A model generated the notes under the pieces. It saw nothing but the letters and a program-made list of their open reading frames with translations, was not told the DNA's origin and searched no databases. From assembly GCA_022823665.1 (NCBI GenBank), contig JAJEHN010000012.1, forward strand, positions 62,001-126,000: a stretch of 64,000 nucleotides of DNA. Direction: 5' to 3'. A program made the translations under genes and the position numbers. Shown in pieces: positions 33,765-43,438 of the stretch (the stretch's first letter is position 1; each line of letters begins with the position of its first letter). The stretch comes from Thermoanaerobaculia bacterium. Lineage in GTDB: Bacteria > Acidobacteriota > Thermoanaerobaculia > Multivoradales > Multivoraceae.

Positions 33765-35212
33765 GCGAACCGCGAGTGACGGTCGCCGGCCTGGGGCCGG
33801 CGGCAGTACCAGCCGGGCTTCGCCGCTTCGCGGCTTCGCCCGGGGGCGGGTCGGAAGACCCGCGCACCCAGAGAGACGCCGGTACTGACGGCGAGAGTCT
33901 CTACTCCACCTCCAGGACCTTCGCGATCGTCCTGCTCGCGGTCGGCGCCGCCGCCCTCGGCGCTCAGGACATCCCCATTCCCCGACTCGACGGCGCCGAA
34001 CCGGCAGTCCGCCAGCGCCTCGCCTCGCTCCAGGCCGACCTCCGCGCCGACCCGGGAAACGGAGACGCCTGGGGCCGGTACGGCATGGTCCTCGAGGCGC
34101 ACACCTTCACCGACGAGGCGATCGCCGCCTACCGCCGGGCCCACGAGCTCGCGCCGACGACGTTCCGCTGGCCCTACCTGCTCGCCGCCCTCGTCGACGA
34201 ACGCTCCGCCGCGGACAGCCTGCCGCTCTACCGCGCGGCCCTCGCCATCGATCCCGACTACGCGCCCGGCCGAGTTCGCCTGGCCGAAGCGCTGGAACGA
34301 ACGGGACAGTTCGACGCCGCGAACCGCGCGTACGCGCAGGCGGCCCGACTCGACGCGGCCAACGCCCACGCTCACGCCGGACTGGGGCGACTTGCACTCG
34401 CCGCGAGCGACGCGGACGCCGCCGTTCGGCACCTGTCGCGAGCCCACGAACTCGCGCCCGAGAACCGCTCCTTCGCGGTCACCCTGGCCCAGGCGTACGC
34501 CCGCGCCGGGGACCGCCAGCGCGGGCAGCAGCTCGCCGCCGCCGCTCGGTCGCTGGGCCGGCTCAACTACCGCAACGACCCGATCCGGTCGAGCGTTCAG
34601 GACCTGGCGCTCGACGCCCGCAGCCATCTGCGGCGGGCCAATGCCCACCGCGTCCACGGCGAACTCGACCTCGCCGAGCGCGAGTTGCGAGCCGGCATCG
34701 AACTCGATCCCTCGCGGCCCGAACTTCACTTCGTTCTCGCCGAGGTGCTCGCGGCCTCGGGCGACCAGCCAGGCTCGCTCGCCGCCGCCCGGCGCGCGTA
34801 CGAACTGCATCCGGAACTCGAAGGCGTCGTTCCCTTTCTCGCCCGGGCGCTCTTCCAGACCGGCGACTTCGGCTCCGCCCTCGCCATGGCCGAAGAGGCC
34901 CTGCGACTCAACGCCGGCGACGTCAGCATGATGCTCCTCATCGCCCTGATCAGCGCGGAGCGGGGCGACGTCGGCCGCACCGTGGAAATCCTCGACCGTG
35001 CCTACCAGGCGCGCCCCCAGGATTCCGCTACGCGAGACGGCCTGATCCAGTTACTCACGAACGTCGGCGAGGCGATGGCGAGCAGCGGACTGCCGGACGC
35101 CGCCGCCGGGCAATTCGAGAAAGCGCTCGATCTCGCCGACGAAGCGGGCAGCCCCGAAACGGCCAGCCTCCGCCGGCGTCTCGCCCAGGTTCGCATGGAG
35201 GTCCCTCGCTGA
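33761..35212 (+). CDS. Exported TPR-repeat protein with repeat-derived N-terminal extension
   Basis: 483 residues from the ATG overlapping the previous stop. The signal-type helix TFAIVLLAVGAAALGAQD appears only at about residue 47. The preceding residues (VPAGLRRFAASPGGGSEDP) are encoded by a GC palindrome repeat that seems inserted into the 5' end. At least seven TPR units follow (GDAWGRYGMVLEAHTFTDEA, AHAHAGLGRLALAASDADAA, ...), a protein-interaction scaffold. Translationally coupled to the CRTAC1 lipoprotein, a likely partner. No in-frame ATG/GTG near residue 45 was found to give a normal signal peptide. Confidence 0.85.
   Translation: MSEPRVTVAGLGPAAVPAGLRRFAASPGGGSEDPRTQRDAGTDGESLYSTSRTFAIVLLAVGAAALGAQDIPIPRLDGAEPAVRQRLASLQADLRADPGNGDAWGRYGMVLEAHTFTDEAIAAYRRAHELAPTTFRWPYLLAALVDERSAADSLPLYRAALAIDPDYAPGRVRLAEALERTGQFDAANRAYAQAARLDAANAHAHAGLGRLALAASDADAAVRHLSRAHELAPENRSFAVTLAQAYARAGDRQRGQQLAAAARSLGRLNYRNDPIRSSVQDLALDARSHLRRANAHRVHGELDLAERELRAGIELDPSRPELHFVLAEVLAASGDQPGSLAAARRAYELHPELEGVVPFLARALFQTGDFGSALAMAEEALRLNAGDVSMMLLIALISAERGDVGRTVEILDRAYQARPQDSATRDGLIQLLTNVGEAMASSGLPDAAAGQFEKALDLADEAGSPETASLRRRLAQVRMEVPR
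33846..33871. repeat. Palindrome repeat inside the TPR gene 5' end
   Basis: GCGGGTC-GGA-AGACCCGC plus GCACCCAG. It matches 46900-46925 at 25 of 26 positions. Here it is translated as part of the TPR protein's N-terminus. Confidence 0.7.
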
Positions 35213-35283
35213 ACGCGAGTTCTGGCACGGGTGTTGCTCTTCAACGCACGGTCTTGGTCCCCAACAGAACAGGAAGAGCCTCG

Positions 35284-36906
35284 ATGAGGCTCGGCTTCGC
35301 TGCCGCTGTCACCTTCTGCGTCGCGGCCGTCCCCGTCCGGGGACAGGAGAGTCCCGTGCCCGATCTGTTCTCCGAGGTGATCGACGTCCGGGTCGTGAAC
35401 GTCGAGGTCGTGGTAACGGACCGGGCGGGCAACCGGATCCGCGGGTTGCAGGCGTCGGACTTCGAACTGCTGGTGGACCGGGAACCGGTACCGATCAGCT
35501 ACTTCACGGAAGTCGACGAAGGCGTGGCGCGGGGCTCACTCGACGACGAAGTGGCCAGCATGCCCTCCGCGGTCGCGGACGAGCCGGTGGGCACGAGCTA
35601 CCTCATCTTCATCGACGACCTCGCCGTCCGGCAGCACCGCGACCGGGTTCTGAGGGGGCTGGAGCAGGACCTCGTTCTACTGAACCCGACGGATCGAGTC
35701 GCGGTCGTCTCCTTCGATGGCAGGGACGTCTCCCGGCTGACGGACTGGACCAACTCCCGCCAGGAGATCAGCCGGGCCCTGGTTCTGGCGCAGCAGCGCA
35801 AAGCGCGTAAACGCGCGGGGCTACGCGACTGGGGGACCCGACAGAATCAGGTGCGAAAAGCCGTAATGGCCGCTACCGGGGTGATACGGGCTCTCGCCGG
35901 CGCCCCCGGTCGCAAGGTGGCGCTTCTCCTGACCCAGGGCTGGGGCACGACGGACTACGCCCTGTACATCACGAAGTCCGGGTCCGGCCCTCCGTGGGGA
36001 GACACGCGCAACCTGTACAAACCCCTGATCCATGCTGCGAATCAGGTCGGCTTCAGCCTGTATCCGGTCGACCTCCCCGGGTTCAGTGACCCGAAAGTCT
36101 GCTCGTCCCCATCGTCCCCGCGCGTACGCAGGCGTTCGGCCGACCCCTTCGACGACAGCCGCGGCTGGACCCTGGGCGCCTCCGGCCGATCCGGCGGAGG
36201 CTGCTCGGGAGAAGACGGGCACAGCCACCTCCGGTTTCTGGCCAGCCAGACTGGCGGACAGCCAATGCTCGATTCGGACCGCGACCAGGCCCTCGCTGAA
36301 GCCTCGGCGGACACCCGCTCCTACTACTGGCTCGGCTTCGAAGCACCAGGTGGCCAGGATGACGAGCTGCACGACATCAAGGTGCGGCTTTCGGACGTGC
36401 GGCTGCCGGGACGCCGCGGCCTGCGCGTTCGCACCCGGAAGCACTACCTGGACATGTCCCGGAGCACCGAAGTCACGATGCTCGTCGAAGGTGCGCTGGT
36501 GTTCGAAGAGTCCCCGGGCAAGGAGGTCCTTGACGCTCGCTTCGGCACGCCCCGGAAGGCCGGATTCAGGAAGATCGCCGTACCGGTCGAGGTGTCGATC
36601 CCTCTCGACGACGTGCAGCTCATGCCCATGGCCGGCCAGTGGATGAACGAACTGGAGTTCCGCGTCACCCTGATCGACGAAGAGGGCCGTCGGTCGGAAA
36701 CGCCGGTCAGGAAGATCCCGGTCACGGGCCCCACCCCACCGCAGCCGGACGATTTCTTCGTCTACGAAACGGACCTCGTGATGCGCAAGCGACCGCACCG
36801 CTACGTCGCCGCCGTCTACGATCCCGTGTCGGGGGCGATCCTGTCGACCAGCGGCGACATCGGCTCCGCCGCGGGGACCGACATGCCGAACGGAGGCACG
36901 AAGTGA
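35284..36906 (+). CDS. VWFA-related secreted protein, array member 1
   Basis: 540 residues. Start at MRLGFAAAV (AGGAAG precedes). Signal peptide ends near VPVRGQ. The core (about 35-220) is the acidobacterial VWFA-related domain: DVRVVNVEVVVTDRAGNRIRG then FELLVD, and YLIFIDDLAVRQHRDR. The canonical MIDAS DxSxS is absent at that position (FIDDLAV), so metal binding is doubtful. The C-terminal half (about 320-530) is a conserved beta-rich region opening with SYYWLGFE. First of five paralogs; the next starts inside its stop (GTGA). Its middle has a Cys-containing insert (CSSPSS, GGCSGED). Confidence 0.88.
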   Translation: MRLGFAAAVTFCVAAVPVRGQESPVPDLFSEVIDVRVVNVEVVVTDRAGNRIRGLQASDFELLVDREPVPISYFTEVDEGVARGSLDDEVASMPSAVADEPVGTSYLIFIDDLAVRQHRDRVLRGLEQDLVLLNPTDRVAVVSFDGRDVSRLTDWTNSRQEISRALVLAQQRKARKRAGLRDWGTRQNQVRKAVMAATGVIRALAGAPGRKVALLLTQGWGTTDYALYITKSGSGPPWGDTRNLYKPLIHAANQVGFSLYPVDLPGFSDPKVCSSPSSPRVRRRSADPFDDSRGWTLGASGRSGGGCSGEDGHSHLRFLASQTGGQPMLDSDRDQALAEASADTRSYYWLGFEAPGGQDDELHDIKVRLSDVRLPGRRGLRVRTRKHYLDMSRSTEVTMLVEGALVFEESPGKEVLDARFGTPRKAGFRKIAVPVEVSIPLDDVQLMPMAGQWMNELEFRVTLIDEEGRRSETPVRKIPVTGPTPPQPDDFFVYETDLVMRKRPHRYVAAVYDPVSGAILSTSGDIGSAAGTDMPNGGTK

Positions 36907-38492
36907 GCCTCCTTCGCTCGACCACCGTCGGCCTGCTCCTCGCCGCGTTGCCGGCTGCCGGCCAGGACCACCCCCTGCCGGAACTGTTCTCCGACGTGAT
37001 CGACGTTCGGGTCGTCAACATCGAGGTCGTGGTGACGGACCGGCAGGGGAACCGGATCCGCGGGCTGCAGGCGTCGGACTTCGAGCTCCACGTGGACGGC
37101 GACCCGGTGCCGCTCGACTACTTCTCCGAGATCGACGACCGTCGCGCAAGAGCCTCATCAGACGACCGCGTTGCCGCGGCGCCCGGCCTGACGGCGGACG
37201 AGTCCGTCGGCACGAACTACCTCATCTTCATCGACGAAGTGTCCGCCATCCGCCAAAGCAGGGATCGGATCCTGCAACACATCGAGAACGACCTGGACCG
37301 GCTGGGACCGACCGACCGCCTTGCGCTCGTGGCCTTCGATGGCCGCAGCCTCACGCGGATCACGGACTGGACGAGCTCCCGCGACCAGATCGAAGACGCC
37401 CTGTCGCGGGCACGCGACCGGACAGCGCTCGGTCTGCAGAACAAGTTCGGCCTCGGGTTTCAGACCCGGCGGTCGGTGATGGCTGCCGCCGGCACCGTGC
37501 GCAGCTTCGCCGACGCTCCCGGCCGCAAGGTGATGCTGCTCCTGGCGGCAGGATGGGACACGCAGGTCGATCTGTGGAATCCCCGCGTGCTCTGGGTGCT
37601 CGGCCTCCCGGAAGCCAGTCTGGTCGACCTGTACGGCCCCCTGGTTCACGCCGCGAACCTGGTCGGCTACAGCCTCTACCCGATCGACATGGGTGGCGCG
37701 GGACCGGCGCGTCCCAATGACCCGAGAGTCAACCACAAGGAGTTCGGACTCACCGGCCTCGCGGTACCCTGGAGGGGAGGGGGCGATGAATCCGAGGACC
37801 CGCAGAGATGGCGCGACGTCCTTCAGTACCTGGCCGACGAGACCGGCGGACTGCCGATGATCAGCTTCCTGGGCAACAGGGCGCTCGCCGAGACTTCGGA
37901 AGACACGCGCTCCTACTACTGGCTCGGCTTCGAGCCCCAGCGCGCCGGGGACGACGTACTCCACGACATCGAAGTGCGGGTGATCGGCCGGCCCGGGCTT
38001 CAGGTCCGGTCGCGCCGGCACTACATGGACATGTCGAGGGGCACGGAGACGACGATGCTGGTCGAGGGGGCCCTGCTGTTCGGCGGCGCCCCGGGCGCCC
38101 CCGTGCTCGAAGTCGGCTTCGGCGCCCCCAGGAAAGCCGGGTTCAGGAAGATCGCCGTACCGATGGGGGTTCGGATCCCCCTCGACGGCCTGACCATGCT
38201 CCCGATCGGCGACGAACGGATGATGAACGAGCTGGAGTTCCGGTTCACCGTGATCGACGAGTTCGGCGACCACTCCGACACTCCGGTGAGCAGGATCCCG
38301 ATCGTCGGCTCGGACACGCCGCCGCCCGGAGCGGTCTTCGTTTACGAGACGGACCTCGTGATGCGCAAGCGCATGCACCGCTACGTTGCTGCCGTCTACC
38401 ATCCACTCTCCGGAGCGATCCTGTCCGCGAGCGGTGAGGTCGGCCCGAACACGGGCACGGACACGAGCGCCCCGGCGGGGGGCGCCAGGTGA
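36903..38492 (+). CDS. VWFA-related secreted protein, array member 2
   Basis: 529 residues. The GTG start overlaps the stop of member 1; long in-frame upstream codons antisense to member 1 are rejected. Signal peptide near LPAAGQ. Same layout: NIEVVVTDRQGNRIRGL, YLIFIDEVSAIRQSRDR, SVMAAAGTVRSFADAPGRKVMLLL, SYYWLGFEPQRAGDD and a C-terminal TDLVMRKRMHRYVAAVY. The middle linker (GAGPARPNDPR...) differs from its neighbours. Confidence 0.88.
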   Translation: MSLLRSTTVGLLLAALPAAGQDHPLPELFSDVIDVRVVNIEVVVTDRQGNRIRGLQASDFELHVDGDPVPLDYFSEIDDRRARASSDDRVAAAPGLTADESVGTNYLIFIDEVSAIRQSRDRILQHIENDLDRLGPTDRLALVAFDGRSLTRITDWTSSRDQIEDALSRARDRTALGLQNKFGLGFQTRRSVMAAAGTVRSFADAPGRKVMLLLAAGWDTQVDLWNPRVLWVLGLPEASLVDLYGPLVHAANLVGYSLYPIDMGGAGPARPNDPRVNHKEFGLTGLAVPWRGGGDESEDPQRWRDVLQYLADETGGLPMISFLGNRALAETSEDTRSYYWLGFEPQRAGDDVLHDIEVRVIGRPGLQVRSRRHYMDMSRGTETTMLVEGALLFGGAPGAPVLEVGFGAPRKAGFRKIAVPMGVRIPLDGLTMLPIGDERMMNELEFRFTVIDEFGDHSDTPVSRIPIVGSDTPPPGAVFVYETDLVMRKRMHRYVAAVYHPLSGAILSASGEVGPNTGTDTSAPAGGAR

Positions 38493-40159
38493 GCTACCGC
38501 CTTGCCACGATGGCCTTCCTGGTCCTGGCAGCGCTGCCTGCCGCCGCGCAGGAAACTCCCCTGCCGGACCTGTTCTCGGAGGTGATCGACGTCCGCGTGG
38601 TCAACGTCGAGGTCGTCGTAACGGACCGGGAGGGTAACCGGATCCGGGGTCTGGACGCGGCGGACTTCGAGTTCCGCGTGGATGGCGACTCGGTGCCGAT
38701 CGACTACTTCACTGAGATCGACGAGGGAATCGCCCGGGCGAACGCAGAGGGGGACGCGATCGGGGCCGTATCCTCGCTCGTCGCCGGCGAGCCCGTGCCC
38801 ACGAACTACCTCGTGTTCATCGACGAGTACTTCGCGGTCAGGCGGGACCGCGACCGGGTGCTCGAGCGACTGGAGCAGGACCTCGGACAGCTCCGTGCGC
38901 ACGATCGCGTCGCCCTGGTCGCGTTCGACGGGCAGAACGTCTCCCAACTGACGGACTGGACCAGCTCCCGGGAAGTACTGCGCGGCGCATTCGGCGAGGC
39001 CAGGCAGCGCGATGCGCAGGGCATCATGCGGATCGTGGACATCGAGCCGGCCGTCGTCGAACCGACCCTGGCGGACCGGTCATCGCAGGCCCTCGTTCGA
39101 TCCCGCGCAGGTATCCAGCGAGCCATGTCGACGCTGAATCTGAGCCGACGGGAGCGGGAGATCCAGCGGTCCGTTCTCGCCGCCACGGCCACCCTCAGGA
39201 GCTACGCCGATCCGCCCGGCCGCAAGGTCATGCTCGTGCTGACGGACGGCTGGGGCGTACCCGAGTGGAGCAGGGATAACTTCGGTTCGGTCGACTGGCG
39301 GCCTCCGAGCATCGAGAGCATCTACGGCCCCCTCGTCCACGCCGCAAACCTGGTCGGCTACACGCTCTACCCCGTCGACCTTCCAGGCTTCGATCCCGCC
39401 TTCACGAACGCCCCCGCCGGAACCGGCGACCCGTCCGCGACGTACACCCCGAGTCCGAGCCTGGACCTGGAGCCGAACCTCGCCGCCCTCCCGACCGACC
39501 TCTACAGCGAGTGGTCCCAGGAGGTGTCGCTCGCCTACCTCGCCCGCGAGACCGGCGGGTTGCCGATGATCAACGCCTTCCGCGACGTCGCCCTGGCCGA
39601 AGCCGCGGCCGACACCCGCTCCTACTACTGGCTCGGATTCGAACCGCCTCGCAACGAGGACGACGAGCTCCACGACATCGAAGTACGACTGGTGGGCCGT
39701 CCCGACCTTCGCGTGAGGTCGCGCCGGAGCTATCTCGATCTGTCGAAGAGCACGGAAGTGACGATGATGGTCGAGGGTTCCCTGCTGTTCGGCGGGGCGG
39801 CGGGAAAGGAAACTCTTACGGTCGAGTTCGGTGAACCGCAACGCGTCCGGGGGCGGAAGATCCTGGTGCCGATGAAGGTGCTGATTCCGCTGGACGACAT
39901 CACCCTCCTTCCGATGGGCGACGTCTGGATGAACGAGGTCGAGCTGCGCGTCACCGTGATCAACGACCACGGCGACCGCTCCGAAACACCGGTCGAAACG
40001 GTCCGCATCTCGGGCCCGAGGGAACCGGAGCCGGGCCAACACTGGTGGTACACCACGGAACTTGTGCTGCGCAAGGGAGAACACCGCATCGTGACGGCCG
40101 TCCATGACCCCGTGAGCGGCACGATCCTGTCGGCCAGCGGGACCGTGGGGCCAAGGTAG
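38489..40159 (+). CDS. VWFA-related secreted protein, array member 3
   Basis: 556 residues, GTG start overlapping member 2's stop. It is the longest member. It has an extra charged segment (about 180-230, RQRDAQGIMRIVDIEPAVVE) between the VWFA-like part and the middle. YLVFIDEYFAVRRDRDR, VMLVLTDGWGVPEWS and SYYWLGFEPPRNEDD mark the shared framework. Signal peptide ends AAAQ. Confidence 0.88.
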   Translation: MSYRLATMAFLVLAALPAAAQETPLPDLFSEVIDVRVVNVEVVVTDREGNRIRGLDAADFEFRVDGDSVPIDYFTEIDEGIARANAEGDAIGAVSSLVAGEPVPTNYLVFIDEYFAVRRDRDRVLERLEQDLGQLRAHDRVALVAFDGQNVSQLTDWTSSREVLRGAFGEARQRDAQGIMRIVDIEPAVVEPTLADRSSQALVRSRAGIQRAMSTLNLSRREREIQRSVLAATATLRSYADPPGRKVMLVLTDGWGVPEWSRDNFGSVDWRPPSIESIYGPLVHAANLVGYTLYPVDLPGFDPAFTNAPAGTGDPSATYTPSPSLDLEPNLAALPTDLYSEWSQEVSLAYLARETGGLPMINAFRDVALAEAAADTRSYYWLGFEPPRNEDDELHDIEVRLVGRPDLRVRSRRSYLDLSKSTEVTMMVEGSLLFGGAAGKETLTVEFGEPQRVRGRKILVPMKVLIPLDDITLLPMGDVWMNEVELRVTVINDHGDRSETPVETVRISGPREPEPGQHWWYTTELVLRKGEHRIVTAVHDPVSGTILSASGTVGPR

Positions 40160-40161
40160 GC

Positions 40162-41766
40162 ATGACCAGGGAAACCTCACGATCGAGATTCGGTACAGCC
40201 GTCACTGCCGCGCTGGTTCTCACCACGTTGCCGGCCGCCGGACAGGACAGTCCGCTACCCGAGCTGTTCTCGGACTCGGTCGACGTGCGGATCGTCAACG
40301 TCGAGGTGGTCGTCACGGACAGGAAAGGGAACCGGATTCGCGGTCTCCAGCCGGACGACTTCGAACTCCTCGTCGACCGTCAATCGGTGCCCATCGCGTA
40401 CTTCACCGAGGTCGACGAGGGCTACGCGAGGACGGCTGGCGCCGACGGCATCGCGAACGTGCAGTCCCTGGCCCGCGACGAGCAGGTCGGCACGAACTAC
40501 CTGATCTTCGTGGACGACCTGTCGGCCATCCGGGGACGCCGCAACCGCGTGCTCAGCCGCCTGGACCAGGACCTCCGCCTGCTCAACCCGGCGGACCGCG
40601 CGGCGATCGTCGCGTTCGACGGAAAGGGCGTCTCCCGGCTGACGAACTGGACGAACTCCCGCTACCAGCTCCGCAGCGCACTCCTCGAGGCCCAGATGCG
40701 GCCGGCGTTCGGCCGCCGGGGCAGCGAAGCCACCCGGCGCGCGGTCCTGGCGGCCACCGCCACCATGCAAAGCGTCGCCCGCGGACCCGGCCGGAACGTG
40801 ATGCTCCTGCTGGCGGACAGCTGGAGCGCCCCGAGCGCGGTCTGGGAGGTCCTGGGGTCGGGACTCTCCCGGCCCAACATCGAGAGCCTGTACAGCCCCC
40901 TGGTTCATGCCGCCAACCGGCTCGGCTACAGCCTCTTTCCGGTCGACGTGGCGGGTCTGCAGTACAGGCCCGACTCCTACGGGCGAATCGCACCGAGCCC
41001 TCCTGGCGGCTACTACGCATACGGAACGGGCGACTCACGCGGCAGCACGATCTACCCGCCCCCGTGGCCGTCGATGCAATCGGTCATGGCCGGGTCGTAC
41101 GAGCAGCGGCAACACGACGTTCTTCGCTTCCTCGCCGACGAAACGGGAGGGCGAGCGATGCTCAACGCGTTCCGAAGCAAAGCGCTCAGCGAGACCGTGG
41201 CGGACACCCGCTCCTACTACTGGCTCGGCTTCGACGCTCCCCAGAGCCGGGACGACGAGCTCCACGACATCAGGGTGCGGCTGGCTGGACACGGGAAACT
41301 CCGCGTGCGGTCCCGCGAGCACTACCTGGACATGTCGAAGGACACGGAAGTCGCCATGCGCCTGGAGGCCTCGATGCTCTTCGGCGACGCCCCCGGCGCC
41401 GAAACCCTGGACGTACGCCTCGGAACGCCGCAAAAGGCCGGATTCCGCAGGATCTCCGTGCCGGTGGAGGTCGTCATTCCCCTCGACGACCTGGCCCTGT
41501 TGCCCGTGGATGGACAGTGGGTGAACGAGTTCGAGTTCCGAATCAGCGCCGTGGACAAATGGGACATCCTGTCCGCGAACCTGGTTCGCAAGGTTCCGGT
41601 GGCAAGGTCCGAGGCGCCTGCGTCGGGCGACACCTTCGTGTACAGGACGGATCTCCGTCTGCGAAAGCGCGAGTACCGGTACGTCGCAGCCGTCTACGAT
41701 CCGCTCACCGACAGGATGCTGGTCTCTGCTCGTGGAACTGTCGGCCCCAGGGCTGGCCAACCATGA
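40162..41766 (+). CDS. VWFA-related secreted protein, array member 4
   Basis: 534 residues. ATG 2 nt after member 3's stop. Signal peptide LPAAGQ, then IVNVEVVVTDRKGNRIRGLQ, YLIFVDDLSAIRGRRNR, SVARGPGRNVMLLLADSW and SYYWLGFDAPQSRDD. The middle carries a Tyr/Gly/Pro-rich insert (PPGGYYAYGTGDSRGSTI) not seen in the others, consistent with diversification of an exposed loop. Confidence 0.88.
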   Translation: MTRETSRSRFGTAVTAALVLTTLPAAGQDSPLPELFSDSVDVRIVNVEVVVTDRKGNRIRGLQPDDFELLVDRQSVPIAYFTEVDEGYARTAGADGIANVQSLARDEQVGTNYLIFVDDLSAIRGRRNRVLSRLDQDLRLLNPADRAAIVAFDGKGVSRLTNWTNSRYQLRSALLEAQMRPAFGRRGSEATRRAVLAATATMQSVARGPGRNVMLLLADSWSAPSAVWEVLGSGLSRPNIESLYSPLVHAANRLGYSLFPVDVAGLQYRPDSYGRIAPSPPGGYYAYGTGDSRGSTIYPPPWPSMQSVMAGSYEQRQHDVLRFLADETGGRAMLNAFRSKALSETVADTRSYYWLGFDAPQSRDDELHDIRVRLAGHGKLRVRSREHYLDMSKDTEVAMRLEASMLFGDAPGAETLDVRLGTPQKAGFRRISVPVEVVIPLDDLALLPVDGQWVNEFEFRISAVDKWDILSANLVRKVPVARSEAPASGDTFVYRTDLRLRKREYRYVAAVYDPLTDRMLVSARGTVGPRAGQP

Positions 41767-41806
41767 TCGATCACCCGGCCGACGAATGAGAGGTACCCTC
41801 ACAAGC

Positions 41807-43384
41807 ATGAACCCGAACCCGCCAAGGCTCGGCACCGCAGTTGCCGTCGCCTGTCTCCTGGCCCCGCTTCCCGCCGCCGCTCAGGAATCGCCCCTGCCGG
41901 ACCTCTTCTCCGACGTCATCGACGTCCGCGTGGTCAATGTCGAGGTCGTCGTAAGGGACCGGGAGGGGAACCGCGTCCGCGGTCTCCAGCCGGGCGACTT
42001 CGAGCTCCGCGTGGACCGCAACCCGGTGACGATCGACTACTTCACGGAGATCGACGAGGGACGCGCGCTGGCCTCCACCGACGACCGCATCGGCAACGTG
42101 CCTTCGGTGACGGCCGACGGGCCGGTCGGCACGAGCTACCTCGTCTTCATCGACGACCTGTTCGCCATCAAGCAGCGCCGGGACCGCGTGCTGAAGCGCC
42201 TTGGAGAGGATCTGGCCCGGCTCGGCCCGGCCGATCGCGTGGCGGTGGTGGCCCACGACGGCCGGGAACTCGCCTTGATCACGGACTGGACCGGCGACCG
42301 CGCCGACATCGAGGCGGCGCTGCTGGAGGCAAGGGAACGCAAGCCGTACGGTCTGCTGTACCGGTACGGCATGGGTTCGGAGCGGGGCGACAAGACCCGG
42401 CGATCGGTGATGGCCGCCGCCGGCGCCGTGCGCAGCTTCGCCGACGCGCCGGGCCGCAAGGTCATGCTGCTGCTGATCGAAGGATGGTCCACCGTGGGCG
42501 ACGCCTGGAGCTTCCGGTCGGCGTACGCGGCGGCGTCCGCCGGCGCAACGCTGGACCGGCTCTACAGTCCTCTCGTGAACGCCGCGAACCTCGTCGGTTA
42601 CAGCCTCTACCCGATCGACCTGCCGGGCTTCCAGGGTCCGCCGGGCCCTCCGATCGCCGGCTTCGGCACGGTACACGCTGCGCCAGCCTTCGCCGGCGCC
42701 ATCGGAGGCTACGCAAGGTGGTGGGGCATGCCCGAGCGGCGATTCCACAACGTTCTCCAGTTCCTGGCCCACGAGACCGGCGGACTCCCGATGATCAACT
42801 CCTTCAGCAAGAAGGCTCTAGCGGAAACCGCCGAGGACACTCGCTCCTACTACTGGCTCGGCTTCGAACCTCCCCGCAACGAGGACGACCGCCTTCACGA
42901 CATCGAGGTGCGGCTGCCCGGGCATCCCGACCTCCGCGTCCGAACGCGGGAGCACTACCTGGACATGTCCAGGGCGACCGAAGTCTCGATGCTGGTCGAG
43001 GGCGCCCTGCTGCTCGGAGGTTCCCCGGGCTCCGAGTCGCTGGAGGTGAGCTTCGGCGAGCCGAGGAAGGCGGGCTTCCGGCGGCTCGACGTGCCGATGA
43101 AGGTGACGGTCCGCCTGGACGACGTGGAACTGCTGCCGGTGGACGGCCAGTGGGCAAACGACCTGGAGTTCAGGATCCGGCTGATGAACAAGTGGGGCGA
43201 CCAGGCGGCGCCACCGGCGGCGAAGGTCCAGGTACGTATCCCGAACGAACCCATGCCCGGCGACCTGTACGTGTTCGAGACGGATCTCACGATCCGCACG
43301 CGGGAGCACCGCTTCGTGGCGGCGGTCTACGACCCGCTGACTGGCGACCTGCTGTCGACGCGAGGCACTGTCGGGCCGAGGTGA
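41807..43384 (+). CDS. VWFA-related secreted protein, array member 5
   Basis: 525 residues from MNPNPPRLG; an ATG at 41786 is the alternative and neither has a strong ribosome site. Signal peptide ends AAAQ. Framework as in the other members: NVEVVVRDREGNRVRGLQ, YLVFIDDLFAIKQRRDR, KVMLLLIEGWSTVGD, SYYWLGFEPPRNEDD, TDLTIRTREHRFVAAVY. The middle insert has GPPGPPIAGFG. Last of the array, followed by a hairpin terminator. Confidence 0.86.
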   Translation: MNPNPPRLGTAVAVACLLAPLPAAAQESPLPDLFSDVIDVRVVNVEVVVRDREGNRVRGLQPGDFELRVDRNPVTIDYFTEIDEGRALASTDDRIGNVPSVTADGPVGTSYLVFIDDLFAIKQRRDRVLKRLGEDLARLGPADRVAVVAHDGRELALITDWTGDRADIEAALLEARERKPYGLLYRYGMGSERGDKTRRSVMAAAGAVRSFADAPGRKVMLLLIEGWSTVGDAWSFRSAYAAASAGATLDRLYSPLVNAANLVGYSLYPIDLPGFQGPPGPPIAGFGTVHAAPAFAGAIGGYARWWGMPERRFHNVLQFLAHETGGLPMINSFSKKALAETAEDTRSYYWLGFEPPRNEDDRLHDIEVRLPGHPDLRVRTREHYLDMSRATEVSMLVEGALLLGGSPGSESLEVSFGEPRKAGFRRLDVPMKVTVRLDDVELLPVDGQWANDLEFRIRLMNKWGDQAAPPAAKVQVRIPNEPMPGDLYVFETDLTIRTREHRFVAAVYDPLTGDLLSTRGTVGPR

Positions 43385-43389
43385 CGACA

Positions 43390-43425
43390 GTCCGGTCGCG
43401 GGCCCTGGAAACGCCGCGACCGGAC
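43390..43425. terminator. Bidirectional hairpin terminator
   Basis: A perfect 12-bp stem (GTCCGGTCGCGG / CCGCGACCGGAC) with a 12-nt loop lies in the 54-nt gap between the convergent array member 5 and the TonB receptor. There is no clear U-run, as is common in GC-rich genomes. Confidence 0.75.
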
Positions 43426-43438
43426 GCCTGTTGTCAAC

